Shown here one piece after another: positions 1-7,645 of a DNA stretch of 11,808 bases. The position numbers and the translations under genes are program-made. The notes under the pieces are model-generated. The model was not told the origin of the DNA, searched no databases, and saw only the letters and a program-made list of their open reading frames with translations. The stretch covers positions 1 to 11,808 of the forward strand of contig DAIRDH010000080.1 of the NCBI GenBank assembly GCA_036796255.1, read 5' to 3'. Source of the DNA: T3Sed10-241 sp036796255 (GTDB lineage Bacteria; Bacteroidota; Bacteroidia; Flavobacteriales_D; Cryomorphaceae). Position 1 is the stretch's first letter; every line of letters starts with the position of its first letter.

Positions 1-465
1 TTTGCCGCCCACCTGCGCTACCACTGGATGGAGAATGTGCTGTACAAGCCGCTGAAAACTTTTGGGGTGATGATTCTTGGAGGTTTTGAGCCCGAGCAAG
101 CCTACATCGTGCACTTTGCGGCCATCAGCATAGGCCACCTCAACCATGCCAACATCAAGCTCACGTATGGCCTACTCAAGTATATCTTCAACAACCCGGT
201 GATGCACCTCTGGCACCATGTGTATCATTTGCCGCAAGGCCGTACCCACGGCATCAATTACGGCATCTCGCTGAGCTTTTGGGATTACCTGTTCCGTACG
301 GCCGCTATTCCCAATCCTGACGACGGGGAGATCAAGTTGGGTTTTCCGGGGATGGAGGAGTTTCCTACAGATTTTGTGCGGCAGAATATGCATGGTTTTG
401 AGCGCAAAAGGGGAGTAAAACAAGGGGGACAAGGAGGTACGGAGAAGAAGGTGCTGGGGATATAG
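1..465 (+). CDS. Sterol desaturase / fatty acid hydroxylase family protein, 3' part
   Basis: This is the C-terminal 154 residues of a membrane-bound di-iron oxygenase; the frame is open from the first base, so the start lies outside the window. Visible family marks, numbered from the first codon here, are an H-x-x-H pair in GHLNHAN (H46, H49), the last histidine box HLWHH (H69, H72, H73), then the NYG and SFWDYLFRT motifs that close this superfamily. The histidines ligate the two irons that activate oxygen for hydroxylating or desaturating a lipid substrate in the membrane. The substrate cannot be told from this fragment; in Bacteroidota such genes are often annotated sterol desaturase without sterol activity being shown. 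The tail after the WD motif (about 55 residues) ends in a Gly/Lys-rich low-complexity stretch. The next gene on this strand is about 300 bases away, so this looks like the end of its transcription unit. Confidence 0.85.
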   Translation, partial: FAAHLRYHWMENVLYKPLKTFGVMILGGFEPEQAYIVHFAAISIGHLNHANIKLTYGLLKYIFNNPVMHLWHHVYHLPQGRTHGINYGISLSFWDYLFRTAAIPNPDDGEIKLGFPGMEEFPTDFVRQNMHGFERKRGVKQGGQGGTEKKVLGI

Positions 466-746
466 AACCTATTTCTAACTGAGCACTCCATGGCTAAGCG
501 GCTAAGCTTTGCTTGATTGCCGTGCCTCTTTTTGTTCAGTAAACATTTGGACTGTCAAAATTATGATACGTGGATTTCAAACGCATGCTGACCTTCCTCA
601 CAAGGGGTGGCTTGCTGATCCAGTTAGGAAAAGAATTTTAAAACTTAACTAAGCGCGGCCCTGACTGACTTCTTGCCAATATTTATTCAGAAATAGGAAT
701 GGCAAATATGTTAAAAATTTGCAGGCTTCATTTTGAATGACTAAAA
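466..746. other. Gene-poor intergenic stretch
   Basis: No recognisable gene is present. It holds an 8-base tandem duplication of GGCTAAGC (492-507), a 30-codon ATG-initiated open frame at 563-652 (+) with no recognisable product, and an inverted repeat TTGCCA / TGGCAA (673-678 and 700-705). It must contain the terminator of the gene on its left and the promoter of the protease gene on its right. I found neither a GC-rich hairpin with a T-tract nor a well-spaced Bacteroidota promoter (TTG, then TAnnTTTG about 20 bases on). The closest -7-like strings, at 714-721 and 728-735, each miss the consensus by one base and lack a matching upstream TTG. Confidence 0.5.
673..705. repeat. Short inverted repeat upstream of the protease gene
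   Basis: TTGCCA at 673-678 is the exact reverse complement of TGGCAA at 700-705, separated by 21 AT-rich bases. It lies about 80 bases ahead of the likely ATG (784), where an operator could sit. The arms are only six bases long, so chance is a real alternative. Confidence 0.25.
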
Positions 747-3700
747 TTGAATTCTAAACAAGTGCTAACCAAAATTAAACGTTATGAACAGGTTAATTCT
801 CTCTCTCTCTCTCTCTCTCTCTTAATTACATCTCTAAGCGCCCAAGAGACCACTTACAGGTGTCTCTTTGAGGATGATTCATCTTCAGTGTCGACCCTAA
901 TAAGAAGTGGGGACAGATGCAGTGAAAATGGCTGGGTATTGCCAACCACAGAAGAAATTAAGGTGCTTGTGGTCTTGATGGAATATGATAATCCCTCAGA
1001 TGTCGGGCATGCTGATTGGCCTTCTGGACAATTACCTTCTTGGGTTAATTCTTTTCTTGATTTTGCGCCAAGTTCTTCACCGTCGGGCATTGTAACAGAG
1101 TATTTCCAAAAAGCATCACATGGAGAATTTTCTGTTTTGGGTGATTATTTGCTGGCTGCTCAAAATAACGGGGTGTTTAAAATTCCTACATCAATCACTC
1201 CCAATAATATTTCGGGGAACTTTACACAATTGTTGAACATAATCAACTCTCAAACTAACGGAGTATTCACAACTGTCAATGGTGTTACAGATCCTCAGTA
1301 TTTTAACAATTGGACACTCTCGACTCCGGGGGCAATAAAAGATCATTTACCCGATGCGCAAGGTAGATATGATCATGTTGCGTTTATTATTAGGCATCCA
1401 AGTGTTGAATCTACAGGGTCGGCTAACGAAATAACTTCAAGTCAAAGTATGTTAGGCTACCCGCTAAATTCCCGCTCAATCAACTTTACGAAAGGAGCAA
1501 TCCCCACTGACCTGTTTCGACACGAATTTGGGCATTTGCTTTATGGAGGCAATAACTTTCATTGTGCCGGTGGTGGTCGAAATCAAGCACCTGCTGGTAA
1601 TTACTGGATCGCTGACATTGGAGGGCACAGTCTTATGAGTCTTGCAGGTTCTGCGCTTCGCACTTGGAACGGCTGGGATCAATACAGATTGGGTTGGAAA
1701 CCGCAGACGAATCAGTATCAAATATCTGCAAGAAATGAGGCTGGGCAGGAAGTGGACGGTGACCTGGATGCTCTCGTAGCAAGTGATGAAGGGGTATACG
1801 TAATTAGAGACTTTGTCACAACGGGTGATGCCTTAAGAATTAAACTGCCTTACCTGGACCCACAAACGGAATTTGGACAGTGGTTTTGGCTTGAAAATCA
1901 TCGTGGCGCGCAGAATAATGGCTTTGCTTTGGATGAGTTTGGCTCAACGCAATTGCCATCATGTGCCACGCCCGCAGAATGGGGATTGACTGTGAGTATG
2001 CAGATCGATAGGGATGAAAATTGTGGTTCTGATATCTATGGCGGTTCCGCAGACCATATTAGAATGATATCAGCCGACGGAATGTGGGAAAGTGTATTCG
2101 ACAATAGCAGTACGTCTGATCAATGCAATCCATCTAACAGTGTTTTCCTTGTTGAAAAGGTGTTGCCAAACCCTCTTACTGGACACAGTGATTTGGACAG
2201 ACATCCAATTGACTTAAACAACGACGGACAAATCCAAGATATTGATCAAACAGGAGTTTTCGCAGAAAGAGTAGGCAATAATGTCGACTGGCAGTGGTAT
2301 TTTAGGGGACACCCCCGCCAGTTTTTCAGACTTGGCGGTAAGGAGAAGATGAATTTGAGTACTAATCCTACGGTCACTACAAGAATCAATCAAATTGGGG
2401 ATAATGCTCCATTGGTAGGGAACAATGTTAAAACCATATACATTAACGGAATTAGTATTAAAATCATTGACATGCTCCCTAATGGCGACATCAAAGTAGA
2501 GATCAAATTCGACCATGTCGACATAGAAGAAGATGTGCGTTGGTGTGCTCCCGACATTGTGCTCAATGAAATTCCGACTGCACATGGATACAGCCTGGTT
2601 GTGAAGCCGGAGCAAACTTTACACCTTGACCATGGCACAGCCGCAACAAATATGGATATCCCCATAACCTTTGAAAACCAGCAAGTATTCACCAGCCCTA
2701 CTTCCATGCATGTAAAGAGTGGGGCGCACATCAACCTTGAAGCCAACAGTGAAATGGTAATTGACAGGAGGAGTAGTCTGAAGCTTGAGGCTGGTTCAGC
2801 CTTGTACGTTCAAAATGGAGCAACACTGCGCATACGTCGGGAAGGCACACTCGAATTACTGAATGGATCGCTACTACAAGTTGAAAATGGTGGTAAAGTG
2901 ATAGTAGAAGGAGGTACTCCGGGTGGATATGCCCGTGGAAATATTATATATCACCAGGGCACCCGCATCAATCTCCAAGGAACAGGATCAATCATTGATA
3001 TATCGGGAAGACTACACATTGCGGATGGTGCCTTATTTCGGTTGTCGAGAAGCACAAACGGCAATAGAACATCTGGTAAAATTATCTTCCGGAGTAGCAA
3101 TAGTACCCAAGTAACCGCAGGGACAAATACTTCGCTGCGATTACAAGGTAACAGCCTTTTACAAGAGGTTGTAATTAATGAAAAGGATGTCCTCCTTTTT
3201 CCAAGCTCCTTGACAAGCTTTAGGTTAACCCATCTTAGGGTTTCGCAGGCACCCTCTTGCAGCATTCTTCCGCCTTTTGGCAACTTATGCGACATCTTTA
3301 TTTCACAAGTGAGCTTTAGGCCTATTGGAAGCCCGGGACACAATGGCTTAAGCTTGTCTGGCCAAGCCCAGGTGACCATAAAGGATTGTTATTTCTACGA
3401 TGCCAATGTCGGTATAGGTGCCTTCAATATTACGCTGGGTAGTGGATTGAACGTTTCCCACTCATATTTTGAAAATTGTAGCACTGGTATTGGCACATAT
3501 TCTGGTTTTCTCAATTTATCGGATACGGATTTTAACGGTTGCTACCAAGACTGGGATGCTACAGCGATGACCGGAACGAGCAGCATCAATGATGTGAATT
3601 CCCAAAATAATGGCTCAATCAATATCCGTTTCAATGGAAATGCTACATTGCTGGCCTCGAACAGCTATTTGGGCGGCGGGGACTTTGGAATAAGGCTAGA

Positions 3701-5054
3701 CGGCGCTGTAGGTAAACTATATTGTATGACCATAAAATCGCAAAACACAAGTGCAATAGATGTTATAAATGGTGCAAGTCTCTTTATGAATAACTCTGCA
3801 ACGAGTAGTGATATTTCATTTAATTCCAATACATTTACGCTTAATCAAGCTGTTCAATTAAATTTAGATAACGGGGGTAATGACCTTCGCAGTAGTACTT
3901 TTGGTGCAAACTCAATCGTAACGGGGAGTATTATTTGTCCAGCCGGGAGCACTCTTGCTGCCATCAGCAACGTTTGGAATAATGGAGGCACTGCGCCACT
4001 TTCGTCTGATTACATGTTCAATGGTGTCTGTGGTCTAATCAATTTCCCGATGTCAATAAGCGACAATAGTCCTTTAGCAACTAAATACCCTTGCGTCACA
4101 TCAATGATGGGTTTCGAGGAGAATGAAACGTTAACTCTTAATGAAAGTTCAACTTTAGAAATTGACTCCATTTTGATGGGAAATGGACTCAGTTCACTTA
4201 TCGACGCATATACTGCTGCTGGAAATACAAGTTTGAACCTTTCACCATTGCCATACATATCTGACTCTACAGCATTAGATTATATTGGAAGTGCTCAAAT
4301 TGAAAACCAGGCTCTTTATTCTAATTTGTACAATGCAATTGAGGCGTTTGAAACAGTGACTGAGGAGTCGTCCTCATATCAATTCACATCGGCAGCCCTG
4401 CTTCTTGAATTGTACCAAAGGGATCATTTTTTCAATCAGCCTGTGTTTTTCAGCACGATTTCGGAAACACCTGATGAGCAGCAAGTGCATGCTGTTTTAA
4501 GCAATTTATCAAGTATTTTTAGCTCAGCTGAGTACCCTGAATATGCCTTCTGGACAGCCATTTGGGCCGCTGAAGTTTTGCATACAGGAAACCATACACA
4601 AGATGCGTTGAATTACCTTTCATCAGAGGCTCCTTTTGCTTATGACGACTTATCGGCAATGGTTTTGAATCGGTTTATTTGCCAAATGGAGTACGAACTC
4701 ATCGCTGATTTTCCAACTTATGAGGAATGGTCTAATCAAGCGAACTTATGTGAGGGAATTTCAAATGATCAACAAAAATCATCTCATAATGATCAAACGA
4801 AGAAGAAACATGATAATGCATTTGACGTTAAGGTGTTTCCAAACCCAACCTCAGGTCAGCTTTTTCTTGAAATTCATGGAGATCAGGAAGGTTTACGAAT
4901 TGAAATATATGATATAAACGGGCGTGAGATTCAGGCAAACAGATTATTCAATCATGATATTGTCGATGTATCCTCTCTAACCCAAGGCTTATACTTGCTC
5001 AGGCTTTGCAATGGATATGAATGCTCTACTGTACGATTTGTCCTAAATAAATAA
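747..5054 (+). CDS. Large secreted M6-like metalloprotease with beta-helix region and T9SS sorting domain
   Basis: The 1,435-residue frame given here starts at TTG 747; the probable true start is ATG 784, one frame away and joined only if the (CT)12 tract changes length. Parts in order: signal peptide ending in SLSAQ (about residue 33); protease region about 70-470 with zinc motif HEFGHLLYGGNNFH (H259, E260, H263) and the YRLGW motif (about 313-317), resembling family M6/immune inhibitor A peptidases; an EF-hand or dockerin-like loop DLNNDGQIQDID (489-500); regularly spaced hydrophobic/Gly/Asn repeats about 615-1000 typical of right-handed parallel beta-helices; a helical region about 1100-1340; and a type A T9SS tail starting at VKVFPNPTSG (about 1360) and ending in FVLNK. 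Family knowledge implies export by Sec, then across the outer membrane by T9SS with tail removal and surface anchoring or release. The peptide substrate is unknown. The gene is followed after 11 bases by another T9SS cargo gene, suggesting one operon. The domain calls are firm; the start is not. Confidence 0.8.
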   Translation: MNSKQVLTKIKRYEQVNSLSLSLSLLITSLSAQETTYRCLFEDDSSSVSTLIRSGDRCSENGWVLPTTEEIKVLVVLMEYDNPSDVGHADWPSGQLPSWVNSFLDFAPSSSPSGIVTEYFQKASHGEFSVLGDYLLAAQNNGVFKIPTSITPNNISGNFTQLLNIINSQTNGVFTTVNGVTDPQYFNNWTLSTPGAIKDHLPDAQGRYDHVAFIIRHPSVESTGSANEITSSQSMLGYPLNSRSINFTKGAIPTDLFRHEFGHLLYGGNNFHCAGGGRNQAPAGNYWIADIGGHSLMSLAGSALRTWNGWDQYRLGWKPQTNQYQISARNEAGQEVDGDLDALVASDEGVYVIRDFVTTGDALRIKLPYLDPQTEFGQWFWLENHRGAQNNGFALDEFGSTQLPSCATPAEWGLTVSMQIDRDENCGSDIYGGSADHIRMISADGMWESVFDNSSTSDQCNPSNSVFLVEKVLPNPLTGHSDLDRHPIDLNNDGQIQDIDQTGVFAERVGNNVDWQWYFRGHPRQFFRLGGKEKMNLSTNPTVTTRINQIGDNAPLVGNNVKTIYINGISIKIIDMLPNGDIKVEIKFDHVDIEEDVRWCAPDIVLNEIPTAHGYSLVVKPEQTLHLDHGTAATNMDIPITFENQQVFTSPTSMHVKSGAHINLEANSEMVIDRRSSLKLEAGSALYVQNGATLRIRREGTLELLNGSLLQVENGGKVIVEGGTPGGYARGNIIYHQGTRINLQGTGSIIDISGRLHIADGALFRLSRSTNGNRTSGKIIFRSSNSTQVTAGTNTSLRLQGNSLLQEVVINEKDVLLFPSSLTSFRLTHLRVSQAPSCSILPPFGNLCDIFISQVSFRPIGSPGHNGLSLSGQAQVTIKDCYFYDANVGIGAFNITLGSGLNVSHSYFENCSTGIGTYSGFLNLSDTDFNGCYQDWDATAMTGTSSINDVNSQNNGSINIRFNGNATLLASNSYLGGGDFGIRLDGAVGKLYCMTIKSQNTSAIDVINGASLFMNNSATSSDISFNSNTFTLNQAVQLNLDNGGNDLRSSTFGANSIVTGSIICPAGSTLAAISNVWNNGGTAPLSSDYMFNGVCGLINFPMSISDNSPLATKYPCVTSMMGFEENETLTLNESSTLEIDSILMGNGLSSLIDAYTAAGNTSLNLSPLPYISDSTALDYIGSAQIENQALYSNLYNAIEAFETVTEESSSYQFTSAALLLELYQRDHFFNQPVFFSTISETPDEQQVHAVLSNLSSIFSSAEYPEYAFWTAIWAAEVLHTGNHTQDALNYLSSEAPFAYDDLSAMVLNRFICQMEYELIADFPTYEEWSNQANLCEGISNDQQKSSHNDQTKKKHDNAFDVKVFPNPTSGQLFLEIHGDQEGLRIEIYDINGREIQANRLFNHDIVDVSSLTQGLYLLRLCNGYECSTVRFVLNK
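784..825 (+). other. Best-looking start (ATG) of the protease gene, out of frame as sequenced
   Basis: ATG at 784 is preceded by the A-rich stretch AACCAAAATTAAACGTT, typical of Bacteroidota starts. It encodes MNRLILSLSLSLS and then meets TAA at 823-825, directly after the CT tract. Removing one CT unit turns that TAA into TTA and ATT codons and continues as LLITSLSAQ, giving a normal signal peptide (positive n-region, hydrophobic core, SxSA-Q cleavage site) fused to the protease. That coincidence strongly suggests this ATG is the real start and that the tract is in an off length, or is miscounted, in this sequence. Confidence 0.65.
799..822 (+). repeat. (CT)12 microsatellite inside signal-peptide codons
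   Basis: Twelve perfect, uninterrupted CT units encode alternating Ser-Leu in the signal-peptide core. Each unit gained or lost shifts the frame by two. With 8, 11 or 14 units, ATG 784 is joined to the long frame; with 9 or 12, only TTG 747 is; with 10 or 13, ATG 784 instead reaches a stop about 50 bases past the tract. Dinucleotide tracts of this length are known slippage hotspots and drive phase variation of surface proteins in other bacteria. Confidence 0.95.
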
Positions 5055-5065
5055 CGTCCGTCGCC

Positions 5066-5908
5066 ATGAAGAACTATTCATTTGTATTTTGTTTTATTTT
5101 CACGCTTATATGTGGAAGGGTTGAGAGTCAGGAATATATTGAGCCGCAGTGGAAATTTTACCTGGCCTTTGAGGATGCCACGGGTGCTCGAGATACCATC
5201 TGGACATGCCTCGACCAAAACGCCTCATGGAATCCTGATTCTTCACTGGGAGAAGTTCCTGTTACCATTGATTCTACCGCATTCAGTGTTTGGTCATATC
5301 AATATACATTGTTCACGCCTTACAAATTGGTGGTACGTCCTTTGGAAGCCTCACCTGAAATAGAAATTCGTGGGATGAATGCTGTTTTGCCCTTGACCAT
5401 GTCATGGGATACCACATTATTCAAGTCTTATTTATTTCAAGAATCAATAAACGGCCCAGTTTGCAACCCTGTCTTGAGTAATGAATGGTTTTTCTTTAAC
5501 TCAAATGCGGGATGGTTGCACAATGCATTTAGCATGCTTTTTGACACTGAAATTATTCTTCCCGAGTTTTCATGGGGTAGTCAGAATCACTTTCCAATTG
5601 GGGTCTCATTCGACCGTGCGCATGAGTGCCTTCTCTTGTCTGCCGAAGAAACAAATATGATTGATATCAAGCTTTACCCCAATCCGTGTACTGATTTTCT
5701 TGTGTTAAGTACTGATATGGTCTTAGACGAAATACAAGTTTATACACTGGAGGGTAAGATGGTGCTTCAGGAAAGCACAACAAAACTGAGCGGCTCAAAT
5801 GATGAAATGCGCCTTGACGTGCGTGCGCTTCCACCGGGAATGTATATGTTCCAAATCAAGGATAAGGTTGGACGAAAGGGGATGAAAAAGTTTGTGAAGG
5901 GCAATTGA
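5066..5908 (+). CDS. Secreted protein with T9SS C-terminal sorting domain
   Basis: This 280-residue protein starts with a signal peptide (MKNYS, then a hydrophobic core to about residue 20, likely cleaved before QEYIEPQ). Its last 80 residues form a T9SS sorting domain: IKLYPNPCTDFL (about 203-214), a central beta-strand block with VYTLEGKMV, then LPPGMYMFQIKD and a basic end FVKGN. The middle (about 25-195) is beta-rich; its early part contains FEDATGARDTIW and a later SLGE, a pattern I associate with the first domain of many secreted Bacteroidota proteins of unknown role. I see no catalytic motif. The ATG follows the protease stop by 11 bases, so the two genes are probably co-transcribed and exported by the same machinery. 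A partner, adhesin or inhibitor role for the protease is possible but is only inference from position. Confidence 0.82.
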   Translation: MKNYSFVFCFIFTLICGRVESQEYIEPQWKFYLAFEDATGARDTIWTCLDQNASWNPDSSLGEVPVTIDSTAFSVWSYQYTLFTPYKLVVRPLEASPEIEIRGMNAVLPLTMSWDTTLFKSYLFQESINGPVCNPVLSNEWFFFNSNAGWLHNAFSMLFDTEIILPEFSWGSQNHFPIGVSFDRAHECLLLSAEETNMIDIKLYPNPCTDFLVLSTDMVLDEIQVYTLEGKMVLQESTTKLSGSNDEMRLDVRALPPGMYMFQIKDKVGRKGMKKFVKGN

Positions 5909-5924
5909 TTATTTTCCAAATAAT
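5908..5924. terminator. AT-only inverted repeat between convergent genes, possible weak terminator
   Basis: ATTATTT and AAATAAT form a perfect 7-base stem around a TCC loop, starting at the last base of the stop codon of the secreted-protein gene and about 65 bases past the end of the convergent pyruvate kinase gene. The stem has no G-C pair and no clear T-tract follows, so it is a poor intrinsic terminator by the usual rules. The position is right; the strength is doubtful. Confidence 0.3.
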
Positions 5925-5989
5925 GCGGCAGCAAATGGTTCAATGCTGAAAAGAACAGGCCCATAGACCCTAATTGACTGCCCGACGTC

Positions 5990-7465
5990 CTATGCTTTTG
6001 CTGCTTCACTTGACAGAAACTGCTGCGCGATACGCAACGGCCTGAAAGTAAACCGCTTTTTGATGCGGTGCGCCCGGGCTTTGGAGGAAATTTTCTTTAA
6101 AGTCTCCAGCACTTTGAGGATGTGAGGCCCCTTGTTGACCATGACGCATTCAGACTGCACAGCCTGTATGGCATCCGTGATTTCTGAACGGGTGGCGAGT
6201 CCGGTTTTGTTCATGTGGTCGAGTACCTGCGTGGCCCAAATCACCGGGACGTGGGCTGATTCACAAATCCACAAGATCTCATCCTGGATCTCACCCATGC
6301 GCTCAAATCCCAGCTCCACAGCCAGGTCACCCCGGGCTATCATCACACCAAAGGCTTCGCGCTTCATGCCTTCGAGCAGCATTTGGGGCAAGTTTCGAAC
6401 GGCTTCGGGCGTTTCAATTTTGAGCACCACTGATGGCGGATTTGGTGAAATCCGCTGCATTTTGGCTTCAAGCGATTTTAAGTCATTGGCGCAACTGATG
6501 AATGAATAGCCCACCATATCGGCATGATTGCAAATGAAGGGGAGGCAGGCCTCATCGTGTTCGGTAAGCGGGGAGAGCGCGAGCAGGCTGTCGGGAAAAT
6601 TGATGCCTTTCTGGTTTTTGATGCGGCGCTTGGGCGATGATATGCGCAGAATCCGGATACCGACCGCATGTTCTTTGACTTTTTCAACCGCCGCTTTGAT
6701 CACACCGTCATCGATGTACACACGCTCTCCGGCCTTGAGCTTGCCAATAATTCCAGGTTCATGAGGACTGATCACCACATCTTTATTTTGAAATCCGTTG
6801 AGGTCGTAAGCCAACCAAATGAGCTGGCCTTCTTTCACCTTGACTTCACCCTTATCTCGGCCTTTGCCTAATATTTCAGTGCGGATTTTCGGACCGGCAA
6901 GGTCCATATAGATTTTGCAAGGCAGGCCTGTGTTGCGCGATGCTTGCCTGATTTGATGAATCATTTTAAGCCATGTGGCTTCGTCGTCGTGGGCGCAGTT
7001 GAGCCGGGCCACCGTCATGCCCGATTGCAGCAGTCGCTCGACCTTGTTGTAGTCATGTGCAAAAGCGGTTTCGAAAGTGACCATGAGTGCGGGTTCGTCC
7101 TTTGCCAGGTTTTCGCCAAAAAGCAGTTGCTTTTTGTGAAGTTTAAAACTTTGGCCGCATTGAAAATCGCAGTGGGCCTTTGCCTCAGCAGGATAATCCT
7201 GGCCGAGCCGTTCCATGATGGCTTGCACCTGCCGGTGTATGTGGCTTTCGGAACTCGCAAGGGAGGAGAGGCCGGCATCGTGGAGCCAATCCTGCAATTC
7301 TCGAATTTCTTCACTGCGCAGCACGAGGTAGTGAATCAGGTTGCGCGCTGATTGCAGCTGGGTGGGGTGAAGGTCGGGGAGTTGCGCCATGTGGACTTTG
7401 GCTGCAAGAAGCATCTTTGATTCTAGTGTCGATAGGGCTTGCCGGATGGCTGCTAAATTTTTCAT
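5990..7465 (-). CDS. Pyruvate kinase family protein, short form without C-terminal domain
   Basis: Family role: transfer of phosphate from phosphoenolpyruvate to ADP, the last step of glycolysis. The start chosen is ATG at 7465 (MKNLAAIRQ), giving 491 residues. The frame stays open to 7687 but would then overlap the divergent antitoxin gene and has poor codon content, so I reject the longer form. Residues 1-120 are a helical extension not found in classical enzymes. The barrel then shows RLNCAHD (154-160), MDLAGPKIRT (187-196), a B domain (about 200-280), LKIET (K349, E351), ARGDLAVE (D380) and ATQVL (T412). The catalytic Lys, both metal-binding acids and the Thr are therefore present. The protein ends about 50 residues after the barrel, so the allosteric C-terminal domain is missing. 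L189 and K193 replace the Thr and Glu of potassium-dependent enzymes, and A158 replaces a potassium-ligand Ser. It may be a true catabolic enzyme or a diverged paralogue. Confidence 0.82.
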   Translation of the reverse strand: MKNLAAIRQALSTLESKMLLAAKVHMAQLPDLHPTQLQSARNLIHYLVLRSEEIRELQDWLHDAGLSSLASSESHIHRQVQAIMERLGQDYPAEAKAHCDFQCGQSFKLHKKQLLFGENLAKDEPALMVTFETAFAHDYNKVERLLQSGMTVARLNCAHDDEATWLKMIHQIRQASRNTGLPCKIYMDLAGPKIRTEILGKGRDKGEVKVKEGQLIWLAYDLNGFQNKDVVISPHEPGIIGKLKAGERVYIDDGVIKAAVEKVKEHAVGIRILRISSPKRRIKNQKGINFPDSLLALSPLTEHDEACLPFICNHADMVGYSFISCANDLKSLEAKMQRISPNPPSVVLKIETPEAVRNLPQMLLEGMKREAFGVMIARGDLAVELGFERMGEIQDEILWICESAHVPVIWATQVLDHMNKTGLATRSEITDAIQAVQSECVMVNKGPHILKVLETLKKISSKARAHRIKKRFTFRPLRIAQQFLSSEAAKA

Positions 7466-7603
7466 TTTGTGATTGCGGGGCAGCGGTAATGAATCTCCTA
7501 CAAAAGTGATACTATCAAAAGAAATCTCGAAGTGTAATTGATTAATTTTTTGGAGACAGCATTTGCAAATTACTTGCATGCGCGCGAGGACTTTTTCTGA
7601 TTT

Positions 7604-7633
7604 TTGACCCAACTTTACGTATAGAAATATTAT
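7604..7633 (+). promoter_or_regulatory. Candidate promoter of the toxin-antitoxin pair
   Basis: TTGACC (7604-7609) and TATTAT (7628-7633) are separated by 18 bases, close to a sigma-70 style promoter, and would start RNA a little before the antitoxin ATG at 7656. A Bacteroidota-style -7 element, TATCTTGG (7631-7638, consensus TAnnTTTG with one mismatch), overlaps the same place but is about 24 bases from the TTG, longer than usual. A promoter here is likely; which element is used is uncertain. Confidence 0.4.
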
Positions 7634-7645
7634 CTTGGTCGTATA
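7618..7645 (+). repeat. Direct repeats CGTATA at the antitoxin promoter, possible operator
   Basis: CGTATA occurs at 7618-7623 and again at 7640-7645, 22 bases apart start to start (about two helical turns), and each copy is followed within about 11 bases by ATTATC. The copies flank the candidate -10 element just ahead of the antitoxin start. Antitoxins commonly bind repeated sites at their own promoter, so an autoregulatory operator is plausible. The repeats are short and could be chance in AT-rich DNA. Confidence 0.3.

Noticed and set aside
708..740. Short ATG frame ahead of the protease gene as a leader peptide
   Set aside because: It encodes only ten residues, ends in TGA, and has no regulatory codon pattern or hairpin alternative that I can see.
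747..783. TTG at 747 as the genuine start of the large protease
   Set aside because: The leader it adds is charged and not signal-like, there is no supporting upstream context, and an ATG 37 bases later gives an ideal signal peptide if the CT tract is one unit shorter. I keep the coordinates only because this is the frame that is open as sequenced.
799..822. CT tract as part of a CRISPR or other structured array
   Set aside because: It is a simple dinucleotide repeat inside coding sequence with no spacers or longer repeat units.
6132..7351. Open frames on the + strand opposite the pyruvate kinase gene
   Set aside because: The minus strand carries the intact catalytic motifs; the opposite frames have no family features or sensible starts.
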